DNA from: CAZGUG01 sp964529035
Lineage (GTDB): Bacteria > Bacillota > Clostridia > Ch29
DNA length: 64,000 bases
Assembly (NCBI GenBank): GCA_964529035.1
Contig: CAZGUG010000002.1
Coordinates: forward strand, 1-64,000
Reading direction: 5' to 3'
Numbering within the stretch: position 1 is the stretch's first letter; every line of letters starts with the position of its first letter. The position numbers and the translations under genes were made by a program. Under the pieces are notes generated by a model that saw nothing but the letters and a program-made list of their open reading frames with translations, was not told the DNA's origin and ran no database searches. Shown here piece after piece: positions 51,027 to 59,677 of the stretch.

Positions 51027-51905
51027 TTGAGTTTTGAATCAAAGCTTGCAGAAAAAAGAGAACTTATAGAAAGCTTTTTAAAGCGGTATATGCAAAGTAA
51101 AGAGGGTGTACCCGGGAAAATACAAAGAGCGATGGAGTACAGCCTGTTTGCCGGCGGCAAAAGGCTGCGGCCTATACTGACCTTGGCAGGCTGTGAAATA
51201 TGCGGCGGGCAGTCTCTGCAGGCAGTACCCTTCGCCTGTGCCGTGGAAATGATACATACCTATTCGCTTATTCACGATGACCTTCCGGCCATGGACAATG
51301 ACGACTACAGGAGGGGCAAACCGACCAATCACAAAGTGTTTGGGGAAGGCATCGCCGTTCTTGCGGGAGACGGGCTGTTGAACTGTGCCTTCGAGCTGAT
51401 GCTGGGCGTTACTCCCTTCGATGAGCGCTGTCTGAGGGCAGCCAGATTAATAGCGGGGGCCGGTGGTAGGGAAGGAATGATAGGTGGGCAGGTGCTTGAC
51501 CTTGAAAATGAAGGAAAAGAAATGTCCATCGGTGATTTGAAGGAAATGCATAAAAAAAAGACGGGGGCCCTTATATGCGCTTCACTTCTTTCGGGAGCCT
51601 TAATTGGGGGCTGCAGCGGCAAAGAACTGTCATGTATAAGAGGTTTTGGTGAAAAACTGGGCCTTGCCTTTCAGATACAGGATGACATCCTGGACGTCAC
51701 CGGCGAAAAGGAAGTTTTGGGAAAGGATATAGGAAGCGACGCTTCAAAAAACAAACCCACCTATGTATCAATCATCGGACTTGATGAATCCCGCAAAATG
51801 CTGGAGAGTCTGACCGCTGAAGCAAAGAACTGCATTAAAGGGTTTGGTGACGGGGCATTATTTCTAAAACAGCTGACCGATTACCTTATGGTCAGGGAAT
51901 TCTAA
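51027..51905 (+). CDS. ispA: Geranyl/farnesyl diphosphate synthase
   Basis: The 292-residue prenyl transferase makes farnesyl (or geranylgeranyl) diphosphate for undecaprenol and quinones. It has the first Asp-rich motif in YSLIHDDLPAMDNDDYRRGK, GKRLRPILTLAGCEI upstream, LEMHKKKTGAL-like KEMHKKKTGALICAS, and the second Asp-rich motif in AFQIQDDILDVTGE. Start TTG 51027 lies 3 bp after xseB. With dxs downstream it supplies the isoprenoid pathway; these genes frame the OLE RNA locus. Confidence 0.95.
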   Translation: MSFESKLAEKRELIESFLKRYMQSKEGVPGKIQRAMEYSLFAGGKRLRPILTLAGCEICGGQSLQAVPFACAVEMIHTYSLIHDDLPAMDNDDYRRGKPTNHKVFGEGIAVLAGDGLLNCAFELMLGVTPFDERCLRAARLIAGAGGREGMIGGQVLDLENEGKEMSIGDLKEMHKKKTGALICASLLSGALIGGCSGKELSCIRGFGEKLGLAFQIQDDILDVTGEKEVLGKDIGSDASKNKPTYVSIIGLDESRKMLESLTAEAKNCIKGFGDGALFLKQLTDYLMVREF

Positions 51906-51923
51906 ATACAAGGGGGAAAGCGT

Positions 51924-52367
51924 TTGAACTTTTTTTCTCGGATATTTGACAACAGGGTTCTTGTTGTTGCACTGGTTTCCTGGACCATAGCACAGGTGGC
52001 CAAGGTAGTCATTGATATTTCGATAAACAAAAAGTTTGATTTGAAACGTTTTGTGGGCTCGGGAGGAATGCCCAGCTCACATTCTGCATTTGTGATGGCC
52101 TTGTCAACCGGTATCGGCAGACTTCAGGGCTGGGATTCTCCTCTGTTTGCAATAGCCATATCCTATGCCTTTGTGGTAATGTATGATGCAGCCGGAGTTA
52201 GGAGAGCGGCCGGCAAACAGGCAGAAATAATTAACATAATAATAATGGATGTCATTGAACACAAAGGGCTCAAGGAAGAGAGATTGAAGGAGTTAATAGG
52301 CCATACGCCGATAGAGGTTATTGCAGGTGGCATTCTAGGTATAATAACGGCAAATATAATGCTTTAG
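51924..52367 (+). CDS. YuiD-type divergent PAP2-family membrane protein
   Basis: The 147-residue protein has about four membrane helices and the divergent PAP2 motifs VGSGGMPSSHSAFVMALSTG, MYDAAGVRRAAGKQAEI and LKELIGHTPIEVIAGGILGI. Members act on lipid phosphates (for example undecaprenyl or prenyl phosphate) but this subfamily is not well defined. A role on isoprenoid phosphates fits its place after ispA and before dxs, which is inference. Start TTG 51924, with AGGGGGAAAG upstream. The OLE promoter lies just past its stop. Confidence 0.9.
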   Translation: MNFFSRIFDNRVLVVALVSWTIAQVAKVVIDISINKKFDLKRFVGSGGMPSSHSAFVMALSTGIGRLQGWDSPLFAIAISYAFVVMYDAAGVRRAAGKQAEIINIIIMDVIEHKGLKEERLKELIGHTPIEVIAGGILGIITANIML

Positions 52368-52373
52368 CGGAGT

Positions 52374-52402
52374 TTGAAGGTAGGATGCCGTCATGTTATA
52401 AT
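52374..52402 (+). promoter_or_regulatory. SigA-type promoter of OLE RNA
   Basis: TTGAAG (52374-52379) and TATAAT (52397-52402) are separated by exactly 17 bp, right after the YuiD stop codon. Transcription should start at about 52409. Confidence 0.85.
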
Positions 52403-52408
52403 ATGTTC

Positions 52409-53000
52409 ATAGTTGGTGGTGCAGTATTCTAGTCAGACGTTTCGCTTCTGAAGGCGGGGCTAAAAATCCGTCAAAAGGCACATCGATGAAGTTCCTTGTG
52501 TTGGCTTCTGACGCCCAGTTGGGGGCTTTCTCAGGGAGTAAAGAGGTGGGGGCGATCTGCAACGGCATGCAGGCGTTGACCCTCCCTCTGCGGAGACCCG
52601 AAACCTGATATCAGGTTGGGTAAAAACCTGCAGATAAAACCTGCAGCGTAGCCTGCCTTGAGTGAGATAGGCGGATGATTGTCAGGCTAATTCCGAAGGG
52701 CCCTTCGGAAGATGCCAATGCTTTCGAAACCTATTTTGCAAAAGAGGCTAAGAAACGGGACCGATGTCGAGGAAAACTCCTAGACTGTTCCAACGGAGGC
52801 ATATTGGGGATTAGGGTGCGGACTAAGTGGTAATCCAGCCCTATCGATGGTAACACGATAGAGACGGGTTTAAAGGGAAACCGCTAACCTGGCGACAGGA
52901 TAGTATCCGCCTGGGAAAGCCTGCTGGACCTAAGCCGCAAAATTTACTCATTATGCTGCCACCGCGAACTTTTGCTGATAGTTTATACTATCAGCTTTTT
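52409..53000 (+). ncRNA. ole: OLE RNA (ornate, large, extremophilic RNA)
   Basis: About 590 nt between its own promoter and terminator hold no reading frame of note but many stems: AACCTGATATCAGGTT (52602-52617), TTCCGAAGGGCCCTTCGGAA (52691-52710), CTATCG...CGATAG (52841-52861) and GGATTA...TAATCC near 52808-52835, with purine-rich conserved-looking joints between them. The size, the position directly ahead of a four-helix membrane protein gene, and the ispA - dxs - recN - spo0A neighbourhood are those of OLE RNA. This RNA is known from extremophilic and anaerobic Firmicutes, forms a membrane ribonucleoprotein with OapA, and is linked to magnesium, cold and alcohol stress. Group II intron, RNase P and tmRNA signatures are absent. 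Start is inferred from the promoter and end from the terminator. Confidence 0.9.
52974..53000 (+). terminator. Terminator of OLE RNA
   Basis: GCTGATAG pairs perfectly with CTATCAGC around TTTATA and is followed by five T. Read-through to the OapA gene remains possible. Confidence 0.9.
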
Positions 53001-53093
53001 AATTGTTTTTTATCCCTGCTGTTAATGCTATAATTTTAGTATATGTAATAATACTAATTATATAATCCAGTGCGAAAAGAGAGGGAGTATGAA

Positions 53094-53690
53094 TTGAGTA
53101 CAAAGGAACAAAAAGAAAAGGCAAAAGCAGGCAGATGGGTAGTGTTTATTACGCTGTGGACGTTTTTGCTTGCGCTTTCCTTCAGCTTTCTGTCCGAGAC
53201 GGTGGTTAGAAACCTAAAACTCGGCATTGCTTATATCATTCTTATGGCAATAATAATAATAGGCATAATTTTTGATATAATAGGCATAGCCGTAACTGCG
53301 TCAGACGAGAAACCGCTTAACGGTATGGCCGCCCAGAAAATTCCGGGTGCCAGGGAGGCGGTGGAGCTTCATAAAAATGCCGGTGCAGTTTCAAATTTTT
53401 GTAACGATGTAATAGGTGATATATGCGGGATTATCAGCGGAGCTGCAGGCGCCGTGATAGTTACAAGGTTTGTAATGCTTTATCCCAATATAAAGGGTGC
53501 AACGGCCGGGATACTATTAAGCAGCCTTATTGCGGCGGTTACCGTTGGAGGTAAGGCTGTTGGAAAAAATATTGCCATAAAAAAAGCAAGTGAAATCACT
53601 TTCAGGGTGGGAACGATTTTAAATCTGTTTCATAAAAGGACCAGCATAAAAGTGGTTGGTAATGACAAAAAAAATGGTGGAAAGCGGTGA
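53094..53690 (+). CDS. oapA: OLE-associated protein OapA (membrane protein)
   Basis: The protein of about 198 residues has four membrane helices (15-34, 44-66, 106-131 and 135-152) and basic tails (KEQKEKAKAGR at the start, KRTSIKVVGNDKKNGGKR at the end), as needed for an RNA-binding membrane protein. It lies directly after OLE RNA and before dxs, the place of oapA. The loop between helices two and three (ASDEKPLNGMAAQKIPGARE, then NFCNDVIGDICG) has the look of the DUF21 domain of CorB/CorC/CNNM magnesium transporters, which fits the magnesium link of the OLE complex; this is inference. TTG 53094 has AGAGGGAG upstream; GTG 53070 is an alternative. The C-terminus overlaps dxs by 29 bases. Confidence 0.88.
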   Translation: MSTKEQKEKAKAGRWVVFITLWTFLLALSFSFLSETVVRNLKLGIAYIILMAIIIIGIIFDIIGIAVTASDEKPLNGMAAQKIPGAREAVELHKNAGAVSNFCNDVIGDICGIISGAAGAVIVTRFVMLYPNIKGATAGILLSSLIAAVTVGGKAVGKNIAIKKASEITFRVGTILNLFHKRTSIKVVGNDKKNGGKR

Positions 53691-55617
53691 ACCTAAGGTG
53701 TATCAGATATTGGAAAGCCTGCAGGGGACGGAGGATATTAGGAATTTAAGCGATATGAAACAAAAAATCCTTGCCAGGGAACTGAGGCACATAATAGTGG
53801 ACAGCGTTTCTAAGACCGGAGGACATCTGGCATCAAACCTCGGGGTTGTGGAACTGACCATAGCCCTGCATAGCGTGTATTCAAGCCCGGTTGACAGGAT
53901 AATCTGGGACGTCGGGCATCAGGCATATGTACATAAGCTTTTGACCGGCAGGCTTAAAAGGTTCGGTACTTTAAGGCAGTTTGGCGGGATTTCAGGGTTT
54001 CCCAGAATGGACGAAAGCCGGCACGACATATTCGGGACGGGACACAGCAGCACTTCCATTTCCGCTGCCCTCGGGATTGCTTCGGCAAGGGACCTGAATG
54101 GTCAAAATTATTCGGTGGTGGCGGTGATAGGGGACGGGGCAATGACGGCAGGTATGGCCTTTGAAGCGCTGAACCATGCAGGACACCTGCAAAAGGATAT
54201 TACTGTGGTTTTGAACGAAAACGAAATGTCAATTGCTCAGAATGTGGGCAGCCTTTCAAGATATCTAAGCCGGGTGAGAACCGATCCGAAGTATTTCAGG
54301 GCCAAAGAGGACATTGAAAGGCTGATAAAACGCATACCGGCAGTGGGGGGGAGCATGGCAAGGTTTGCCGGTAAGGCAAAGGATACAATTAAGTACTTCC
54401 TGGTTCCCAGCATGCTGTTTGAAGAGCTTGGGTTTACATACCTGGGACCGATAGACGGGCACGACCTTTTTGTGCTTAAGGATGTACTTAAAAGGGCGAA
54501 AAAACTGAAAGGGCCGGTGCTGATCCACGTTGTTACAAAGAAAGGAAAGGGTTACAGGCCGGCTTTGGACAACCCCGATATATACCACGGCGTAGGAAGC
54601 TTTAATGTGGAAACCGGAGAGATAATAAAGAATGGTAACGGACAGAGCTTTTCTTCCGCCTTTGGCGAAGCAATGCTCGAACTCGGAAAGAAGGATCCAA
54701 CAATAGTGGCGGTTACTGCTGCCATGGCGGACGGTACCGGGCTGTCCGGTTTTGCCGAGAAATATCCGGATAGATTTTTTGATGTGGCTATTGCGGAACA
54801 GCATGCGGTCACCTTTGCCGCAGGTCTTGCCAGAGAAGGGTACAAGCCTGTCTTTGCAGTGTATTCGACTTTCCTGCAGAGGGCCTATGACCAGTTAATT
54901 CATGACGTGTGCCTGCAGAAACTGCCGGTGGTCTTTGCCGTTGACAGGGCGGGGATAGTGGGACACGACGGGCCTACCCATCACGGGGTTTTCGATCTGT
55001 CATTCCTAAGCAGCGTTCCAAACCTGCAGATACTGGCTCCCTGCTGCTGCAGCGAGCTTAAGGACATGTTAAGGTACGCAGTGGGATGTAAATCACCCGT
55101 TGCCGTAAGGTACCCCAGGGGAGAAGGAAACCCGGTAAACGGATACAACCCGGGACCCCTTACAAAGGGTAAATCGGAAATTGTATATAGGGGCAAAGAC
55201 ATGTATATAATGGCTGTTGGAAACATGCTGCCGAGGGCCGTAAGAGCGGCACAAACGTTAAGGAAAAGGGGCATCAGGGCGGGGGTCGTGAATGTCAGGT
55301 TTATTAAGCCTCTGGATAAGGGAATAATTGAGGAAATAGCAAGGGACTGTGGCATTATAGCGGTATTGGAGGACAATGTGGTCCGGGGCGGGTTCGGAAG
55401 CTATCTGATGGAGCAAATAAATTCCATGGGGCTCGATATCAGGTTAAGGATTTTAGGTTTCCCGGACGAATTCATAACCCACGGTGATGTTGGGAGCCTG
55501 TATCAAGCCTACCGGCTGGACGATGAAGGTATATACCACAGCCTGCTGGAATTTATTGAAGGGGGAAAGGTAAGTGGCATCAGAAAAGAAAAGGCTGGAT
55601 ATACTCCTCTTGGATAG
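53662..55617 (+). CDS. dxs: 1-deoxy-D-xylulose-5-phosphate synthase
   Basis: The 651-residue thiamine diphosphate enzyme joins pyruvate and glyceraldehyde 3-phosphate, the first step of the non-mevalonate isoprenoid route. Motifs: KTGGHLASNLGVVELTIALH, IIWDVGHQAYVHKLLTGR, GTGHSSTSISAALGIASARD, the ThDP motif GDGAMTAGMAFEALNHAG, LNENEMSIAQNVGSLS, GPIDGHD, FAEKYPDRFFDVAIAEQHAV and DRAGIVGHDGPTHHGVFDLS. ATG 53662 lies inside the oapA end; a later GTG is possible. tlyA overlaps its 3' end. Confidence 0.96.
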   Translation: MTKKMVESGEPKVYQILESLQGTEDIRNLSDMKQKILARELRHIIVDSVSKTGGHLASNLGVVELTIALHSVYSSPVDRIIWDVGHQAYVHKLLTGRLKRFGTLRQFGGISGFPRMDESRHDIFGTGHSSTSISAALGIASARDLNGQNYSVVAVIGDGAMTAGMAFEALNHAGHLQKDITVVLNENEMSIAQNVGSLSRYLSRVRTDPKYFRAKEDIERLIKRIPAVGGSMARFAGKAKDTIKYFLVPSMLFEELGFTYLGPIDGHDLFVLKDVLKRAKKLKGPVLIHVVTKKGKGYRPALDNPDIYHGVGSFNVETGEIIKNGNGQSFSSAFGEAMLELGKKDPTIVAVTAAMADGTGLSGFAEKYPDRFFDVAIAEQHAVTFAAGLAREGYKPVFAVYSTFLQRAYDQLIHDVCLQKLPVVFAVDRAGIVGHDGPTHHGVFDLSFLSSVPNLQILAPCCCSELKDMLRYAVGCKSPVAVRYPRGEGNPVNGYNPGPLTKGKSEIVYRGKDMYIMAVGNMLPRAVRAAQTLRKRGIRAGVVNVRFIKPLDKGIIEEIARDCGIIAVLEDNVVRGGFGSYLMEQINSMGLDIRLRILGFPDEFITHGDVGSLYQAYRLDDEGIYHSLLEFIEGGKVSGIRKEKAGYTPLG

Positions 55618-56386
55618 AGGCTGTTTCAAAAGCAGGGAAAAGGCAAAATCGGCAATCATGGCCGGAATAGTATCGGTTAACGGAAAGATGGTGGACAAAG
55701 CAGGTACAATGGTTAGAGAAGACTGCCATATAACGGTCAGGGAAGACCCTATACCCTATGTGAGCCGGGGCGGATTGAAACTTCAAAGGGCGCTGGATCT
55801 GTTTGAAGTGGATGTATACGGTAAATGTGTTCTGGATATAGGAGCCTCGACCGGGGGGTTCACCGACTGTCTGCTGCAGCGGGGTGCAAAAAAGGTGTAT
55901 GCAGTGGACGTGGGTTACGGACAGCTTGATTGGGGACTGCGAAACGACAAAAGGGTAGTGGTTATGGAAAGAACAAATATAAGGTACGTAAAACCCGAAG
56001 ACATAGGCGAGCTGTGTGACATGGCGGTAATTGACGTGGCTTTTATCTCTCTCGCTTTGGTGCTTAATGTGGTTGACACGCTGCTTAAGCCCGAATGCGG
56101 CGTCATAGCGCTAATAAAGCCCCAGTTTGAAGCAGGGAGAGATAAGGTGGGAAAAGGGGGAATTGTGAGGGATGCAGCGGTGCACAAAGAAGTGGTGCAG
56201 AATATTTATGAGTTTCTTGTACTAATGGGTTTTGAAATCAAGGGGCTGACTTATTCACCAATAACCGGCGGCAGCGGAAATATCGAATATCTGATATATG
56301 CAGGTAAAGGGAAAAACGGTCAGGAAAAAGATATCCAGTCTGCCATAGACTATGTTATTGAAGAATCCCATCGAGTTTTTTCCTGA
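55574..56386 (+). CDS. tlyA: TlyA/YqxC-family rRNA 2'-O-methyltransferase
   Basis: The 270-residue protein has an N-terminal S4 RNA-binding domain (KRLDILLLDRGCFKSREKAK, VSVNGKMVDKAG) and an RrmJ-like methyltransferase domain with the SAM motif VLDIGASTGGFTDCLLQRGA, YAVDVGYGQLDWGLRNDKRV and ALIKPQFEAGRDKVGKGGIV. Members methylate rRNA and some act as hemolysins. Start GTG 55574 behind GAAGGGGGAAAGG overlaps dxs by 44 bases, so both are coupled. Confidence 0.95.
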   Translation: MASEKKRLDILLLDRGCFKSREKAKSAIMAGIVSVNGKMVDKAGTMVREDCHITVREDPIPYVSRGGLKLQRALDLFEVDVYGKCVLDIGASTGGFTDCLLQRGAKKVYAVDVGYGQLDWGLRNDKRVVVMERTNIRYVKPEDIGELCDMAVIDVAFISLALVLNVVDTLLKPECGVIALIKPQFEAGRDKVGKGGIVRDAAVHKEVVQNIYEFLVLMGFEIKGLTYSPITGGSGNIEYLIYAGKGKNGQEKDIQSAIDYVIEESHRVFS

Positions 56387-56445
56387 TTATGGAGGAAAAT
56401 CGGAATATTTGTAGAATGTTTTTATATGGAAGGAGAAAACAAAAA

Positions 56446-57321
56446 ATGGAAGATTGGGTAATTAAGTTCGATAAAATCGGCATTATTCCAAACCTTCAGA
56501 AGGCTAGCAGTCTGGATGTGACCAGACAACTTATAGAATGGCTGGAAAAAAGCGGGGCAAAGGTACTGCTCAACGAGATAACCGCCAGTGAAGTGGAAAG
56601 GCCGGACCTGGCAGAAAGACCAGTCGAGATATATAAGAATTCGGATTTTATTATAGTGCTGGGCGGTGACGGTACACTTCTGTCGGTTGCAAGGCAAGTA
56701 ATATGGCACCAGACACCCATACTGGGGATCAACCTGGGGCATTTCGGTTTTTTAACCGAACTGGAAACCGAAAGCATGTATGAAGGTTTGGAAAGGATAA
56801 GGGGGGGGGACTACCGGGTAGAAAGTAGGATGATGCTGGAAGCCGTAGTGGTGAAGGACAATATGATTAACGACAGCTTCGCGGCACTTAATGATATAGT
56901 CATATCAAAGGGTTCCTTTTCAAGAATTATCAGGCTCAGGACATATATCAATCAAAGCTACGTGGAAACATATTCGGCAGATGGTATTATTATTTCAAGT
57001 CCCACAGGTTCTACCGCCTATTCCCTTTCAGCCGGCGGCCCCATTCTAAGTCCCGACCTGGCCGGAATGGTTATAACTCCCATAAGCCCGCACACAATGA
57101 ATTCAAGGTCAATAGTTATTTCTCAAAATGAAGAGGTCAAGGTGGAACTTGTGGAGGATAAAAACGATGTTATGCTGACGGTAGACGGACAGCAGGGTTA
57201 CAGGCTGAACGCTGGCGATATCGTAATAGTCAGGAAGGCTGAATTTACGGCAAACATGATAAAGCTTAGGGATAAGAACTTTTATGACGTGCTGAGGACA
57301 AAACTAAATGAAAAAGAGTGA
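56446..57321 (+). CDS. nadK: NAD kinase
   Basis: The 291-residue enzyme phosphorylates NAD to NADP. It has the GGDGTLL motif in IIVLGGDGTLLSVARQV, the conserved Asn-Asp pair in FAALNDIVISKGSFSRIIRL, GINLGHFGFLTELE and the ADGIIISSPTGSTAYSLSAG motif. ATG 56446 is chosen since GGAAGGAG lies upstream; an in-frame ATG at 56389 lacks one. Confidence 0.95.
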   Translation: MEDWVIKFDKIGIIPNLQKASSLDVTRQLIEWLEKSGAKVLLNEITASEVERPDLAERPVEIYKNSDFIIVLGGDGTLLSVARQVIWHQTPILGINLGHFGFLTELETESMYEGLERIRGGDYRVESRMMLEAVVVKDNMINDSFAALNDIVISKGSFSRIIRLRTYINQSYVETYSADGIIISSPTGSTAYSLSAGGPILSPDLAGMVITPISPHTMNSRSIVISQNEEVKVELVEDKNDVMLTVDGQQGYRLNAGDIVIVRKAEFTANMIKLRDKNFYDVLRTKLNEKE

Positions 57322-57362
57322 TAAAGGTGGCAACTGGCACCTTATTCAAGGAGGTTGGTCAA

Positions 57363-57812
57363 ATGAGAAACGCCCGGCATGCCAAAATACTGGAACTTAT
57401 CGACAATAAAGAGATTGAAACGCAGGAGGAACTGGCGGAGGAGCTTAAAAACTGCGGTTTTAACATTACCCAGGCCACAGTGTCAAGGGACATTAAGGTG
57501 CTGCGGCTTATAAAGACCTTAAGCGAAAGCGGTAAGTACAAATACACAACAATAAAACCCCATGACAGCGAACTTGTGGACAAGCATGTAAAAGTGTTCA
57601 TGGAAGCCATGATTGGTGTAGATTATGCGGCAAACATGGTGGTAATAAAAACCATCCCGGGGGCTGCCCAGGGATCGGCTGCAGCAATAGACGCAATGGA
57701 CTGGGGGGATATTGTAGGCACCATTGCCGGGGATGATACTATTTTTGTGGCTACCAGGGATGAAAAAAAAGCGGTGCAGGTAATGGAAAAAATAAAGAAA
57801 CTGATAGAGTAG
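57363..57812 (+). CDS. argR: Arginine repressor ArgR/AhrC
   Basis: The 149-residue regulator controls arginine metabolism. It has the winged helix N-terminus (RHAKILELIDNKEIETQEEL, CGFNITQATVSRDIKVLRLI) and the C-terminal arginine-binding and trimer domain (PGAAQGSAAAIDAMDWGDIV, GTIAGDDTIFVATRDEKKAV). ATG 57363 has AAGGAGG upstream. In Bacillus the order is also ahrC-recN. No arginine genes are in the window. Confidence 0.96.
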   Translation: MRNARHAKILELIDNKEIETQEELAEELKNCGFNITQATVSRDIKVLRLIKTLSESGKYKYTTIKPHDSELVDKHVKVFMEAMIGVDYAANMVVIKTIPGAAQGSAAAIDAMDWGDIVGTIAGDDTIFVATRDEKKAVQVMEKIKKLIE

Positions 57813-57831
57813 AAATGGAGGTCAACCGGAG

Positions 57832-59535
57832 ATGCTGCTGGAACTTAACATTTCGAACTTTGCTCTCATAGATAATGTCCGCCTTAGCTTGGAAGACGGA
57901 CTTAATGTTTTAACAGGAGAAACCGGGGCAGGAAAATCCATAATAATTGATGCAGTAAACCTGGTACTGGGTGAAAGGGCGGATACCGACATAATACGGA
58001 CAGGAGCCAAAAAGGCAGTGGTAGAAGCCCTTTTTGATTGTTCAGGGATAGACGGGCTTGAATTTTTTTTGCAGTCTATGGGAATTGAACAGGAATCCGA
58101 TAAAACAATAGTACTGTCGAGGGAAATTAGAAGCGGTAGGAGTATAAGCAGGATAAACGGCAGGACGGTGCCTTTATCAAGTGTAAAGCAGCTAAGCCGG
58201 CATCTTATTGATATACACGGCCAGCACCAACACCAGTCCCTTTTGGATGTGCACAACCATTTGGATATTCTGGACCAGTTCGGTGGTCAGGAAATAACAA
58301 AACTAAGGAACAAGATTGCATCAATGTATGAAAGACTGGCCCGACTGGAAAAAGAGCTTGGATTGAACGTCAAGAACGAAATGGAAAGGGAAAGAAATAT
58401 AGACCTTTACTCTTACCAGGTGCAGGAAATTGAGGATGCAAATCTAGAAATAGGCGAGGAAGAGGAGCTTCTTCGCCGGCGCGAAGTAATGGTTAACGCT
58501 GAAAAAATATATCAGTCCCTGGCGCAGAGCTATCAATTGCTTTATGGAAATGATGAATCTGCAGGGATAACGGTAGTAAACGGAATCGGTCAGGTTAACG
58601 CACTGCTTTCTCCCTATGCAGACATGGACGACAGAATTGCAGGTTTTCAGCGTATTACCGAGACCTCTTACCATTCCCTGAGGGAAATGTCCAGGGATAT
58701 TCGAAGTTTTCTTGAAGGCTTTGAGTTTGACAAATCGAAGCTGAACAGTATTGAGGAAAGGCTTGAACTTATAAACAGGCTGAAAAGAAAATACGGCAGG
58801 ACCATAGAAGAAATACTTGAATACTGCCGCAATAGATACATTGAACTTGAAAGGCTGAAAAACAGCGAACAGCTGCAGCAGAGAATCAGGGCGGAAATAG
58901 GCGAATTGGAAAGGGATCTGAAAAGAGAGTGCAAAGTATTGTCCGAGCTGAGAAAAAAGGCGGCAGACTACCTGGCCAAAAAGGTTACATCCGAGATTGT
59001 GAAGCTGGGGATGAACAACGGTGCCTTCGCGGTTGACATGCAGCAGACAGAAAAGTTTACACCGAAGGGTACCGATATGGTGGAGTTTTTGTTCAGCGCC
59101 AACCTCGGCGAGCCGCTCAAGTCTTTGAACAAAATAGCATCCGGCGGGGAAATGTCAAGGATTATGCTTGCGATAAAGAGATGCCTTGCCGATACCGACA
59201 AGATACCCACGCTTATATTTGATGAGATTGATTCCGGTATAAGCGGCAGAACCGCCCAGGTTGTTGCACAGCAGCTTGCAAGTGTATCAAAAAAACACCA
59301 GGTGGTATGCGTAACCCATCTGCCGCAAATTGCAGCCATGGCTGATAATCATTGCATGTTATTAAAGGAAGAAAAAGACGGCAAAACTCAAACAAGGCTC
59401 GAAGTATTGGAAAGGAATCAAAAAATCAAAGAACTAGCAAGGCTGATGGGAGGAGCAAAGGTAACCGAGCTTACCATAAGACATTCAGAAGAAATGTTAA
59501 AAATGGCTGAGACCGTTAAAGAGAGAGCAAAATAG
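57832..59535 (+). CDS. recN: DNA repair protein RecN
   Basis: The 567-residue SMC-like ATPase gathers broken DNA ends. It has Walker A GETGAGKS (about 30-37) within LNVLTGETGAGKSIIIDAVN, coiled-coil arms (about 150-340, Glu/Lys/Leu-rich), the ABC signature LNKIASGGEMSRIMLAIKRC and Walker B TLIFDEIDSGISGRTAQVVA. The length is typical. A terminator overlaps its stop codon. Confidence 0.96.
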   Translation: MLLELNISNFALIDNVRLSLEDGLNVLTGETGAGKSIIIDAVNLVLGERADTDIIRTGAKKAVVEALFDCSGIDGLEFFLQSMGIEQESDKTIVLSREIRSGRSISRINGRTVPLSSVKQLSRHLIDIHGQHQHQSLLDVHNHLDILDQFGGQEITKLRNKIASMYERLARLEKELGLNVKNEMERERNIDLYSYQVQEIEDANLEIGEEEELLRRREVMVNAEKIYQSLAQSYQLLYGNDESAGITVVNGIGQVNALLSPYADMDDRIAGFQRITETSYHSLREMSRDIRSFLEGFEFDKSKLNSIEERLELINRLKRKYGRTIEEILEYCRNRYIELERLKNSEQLQQRIRAEIGELERDLKRECKVLSELRKKAADYLAKKVTSEIVKLGMNNGAFAVDMQQTEKFTPKGTDMVEFLFSANLGEPLKSLNKIASGGEMSRIMLAIKRCLADTDKIPTLIFDEIDSGISGRTAQVVAQQLASVSKKHQVVCVTHLPQIAAMADNHCMLLKEEKDGKTQTRLEVLERNQKIKELARLMGGAKVTELTIRHSEEMLKMAETVKERAK

Positions 59536-59545
59536 CTCTTTTTTT
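59522..59545 (+). terminator. Terminator after recN
   Basis: AGAGC pairs with GCTCT around AAAATA and ends in seven T; the recN stop lies in the loop. The region to spoIVB holds no gene. Confidence 0.8.
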
Positions 59546-59677
59546 GCAAATATCAGCTTTTTACACATTATTTTTGTAGCATAATTCATTTTTCAAAGGG
59601 TTAACTTATAATTAGAAATCAAATTTTTTGGAGGTGGGCAAAAACAGGCTCTTGGGCTTTTAGGAGCGTGATACAGC

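Noticed and set aside
52409..53000. Group II intron, RNase P RNA or tmRNA instead of OLE RNA
   Set aside because: No GUGYG 5' end with domain V and no maturase gene; no conserved RNase P core such as GAGGAAAGTCC; no tag-peptide frame with resume codon. The neighbourhood is that of OLE RNA.
53001..53069. Separate promoter for oapA
   Set aside because: A good TATAAT lies at 53029-53034, but no acceptable -35 is found at 16-18 bp; a weak promoter remains possible.
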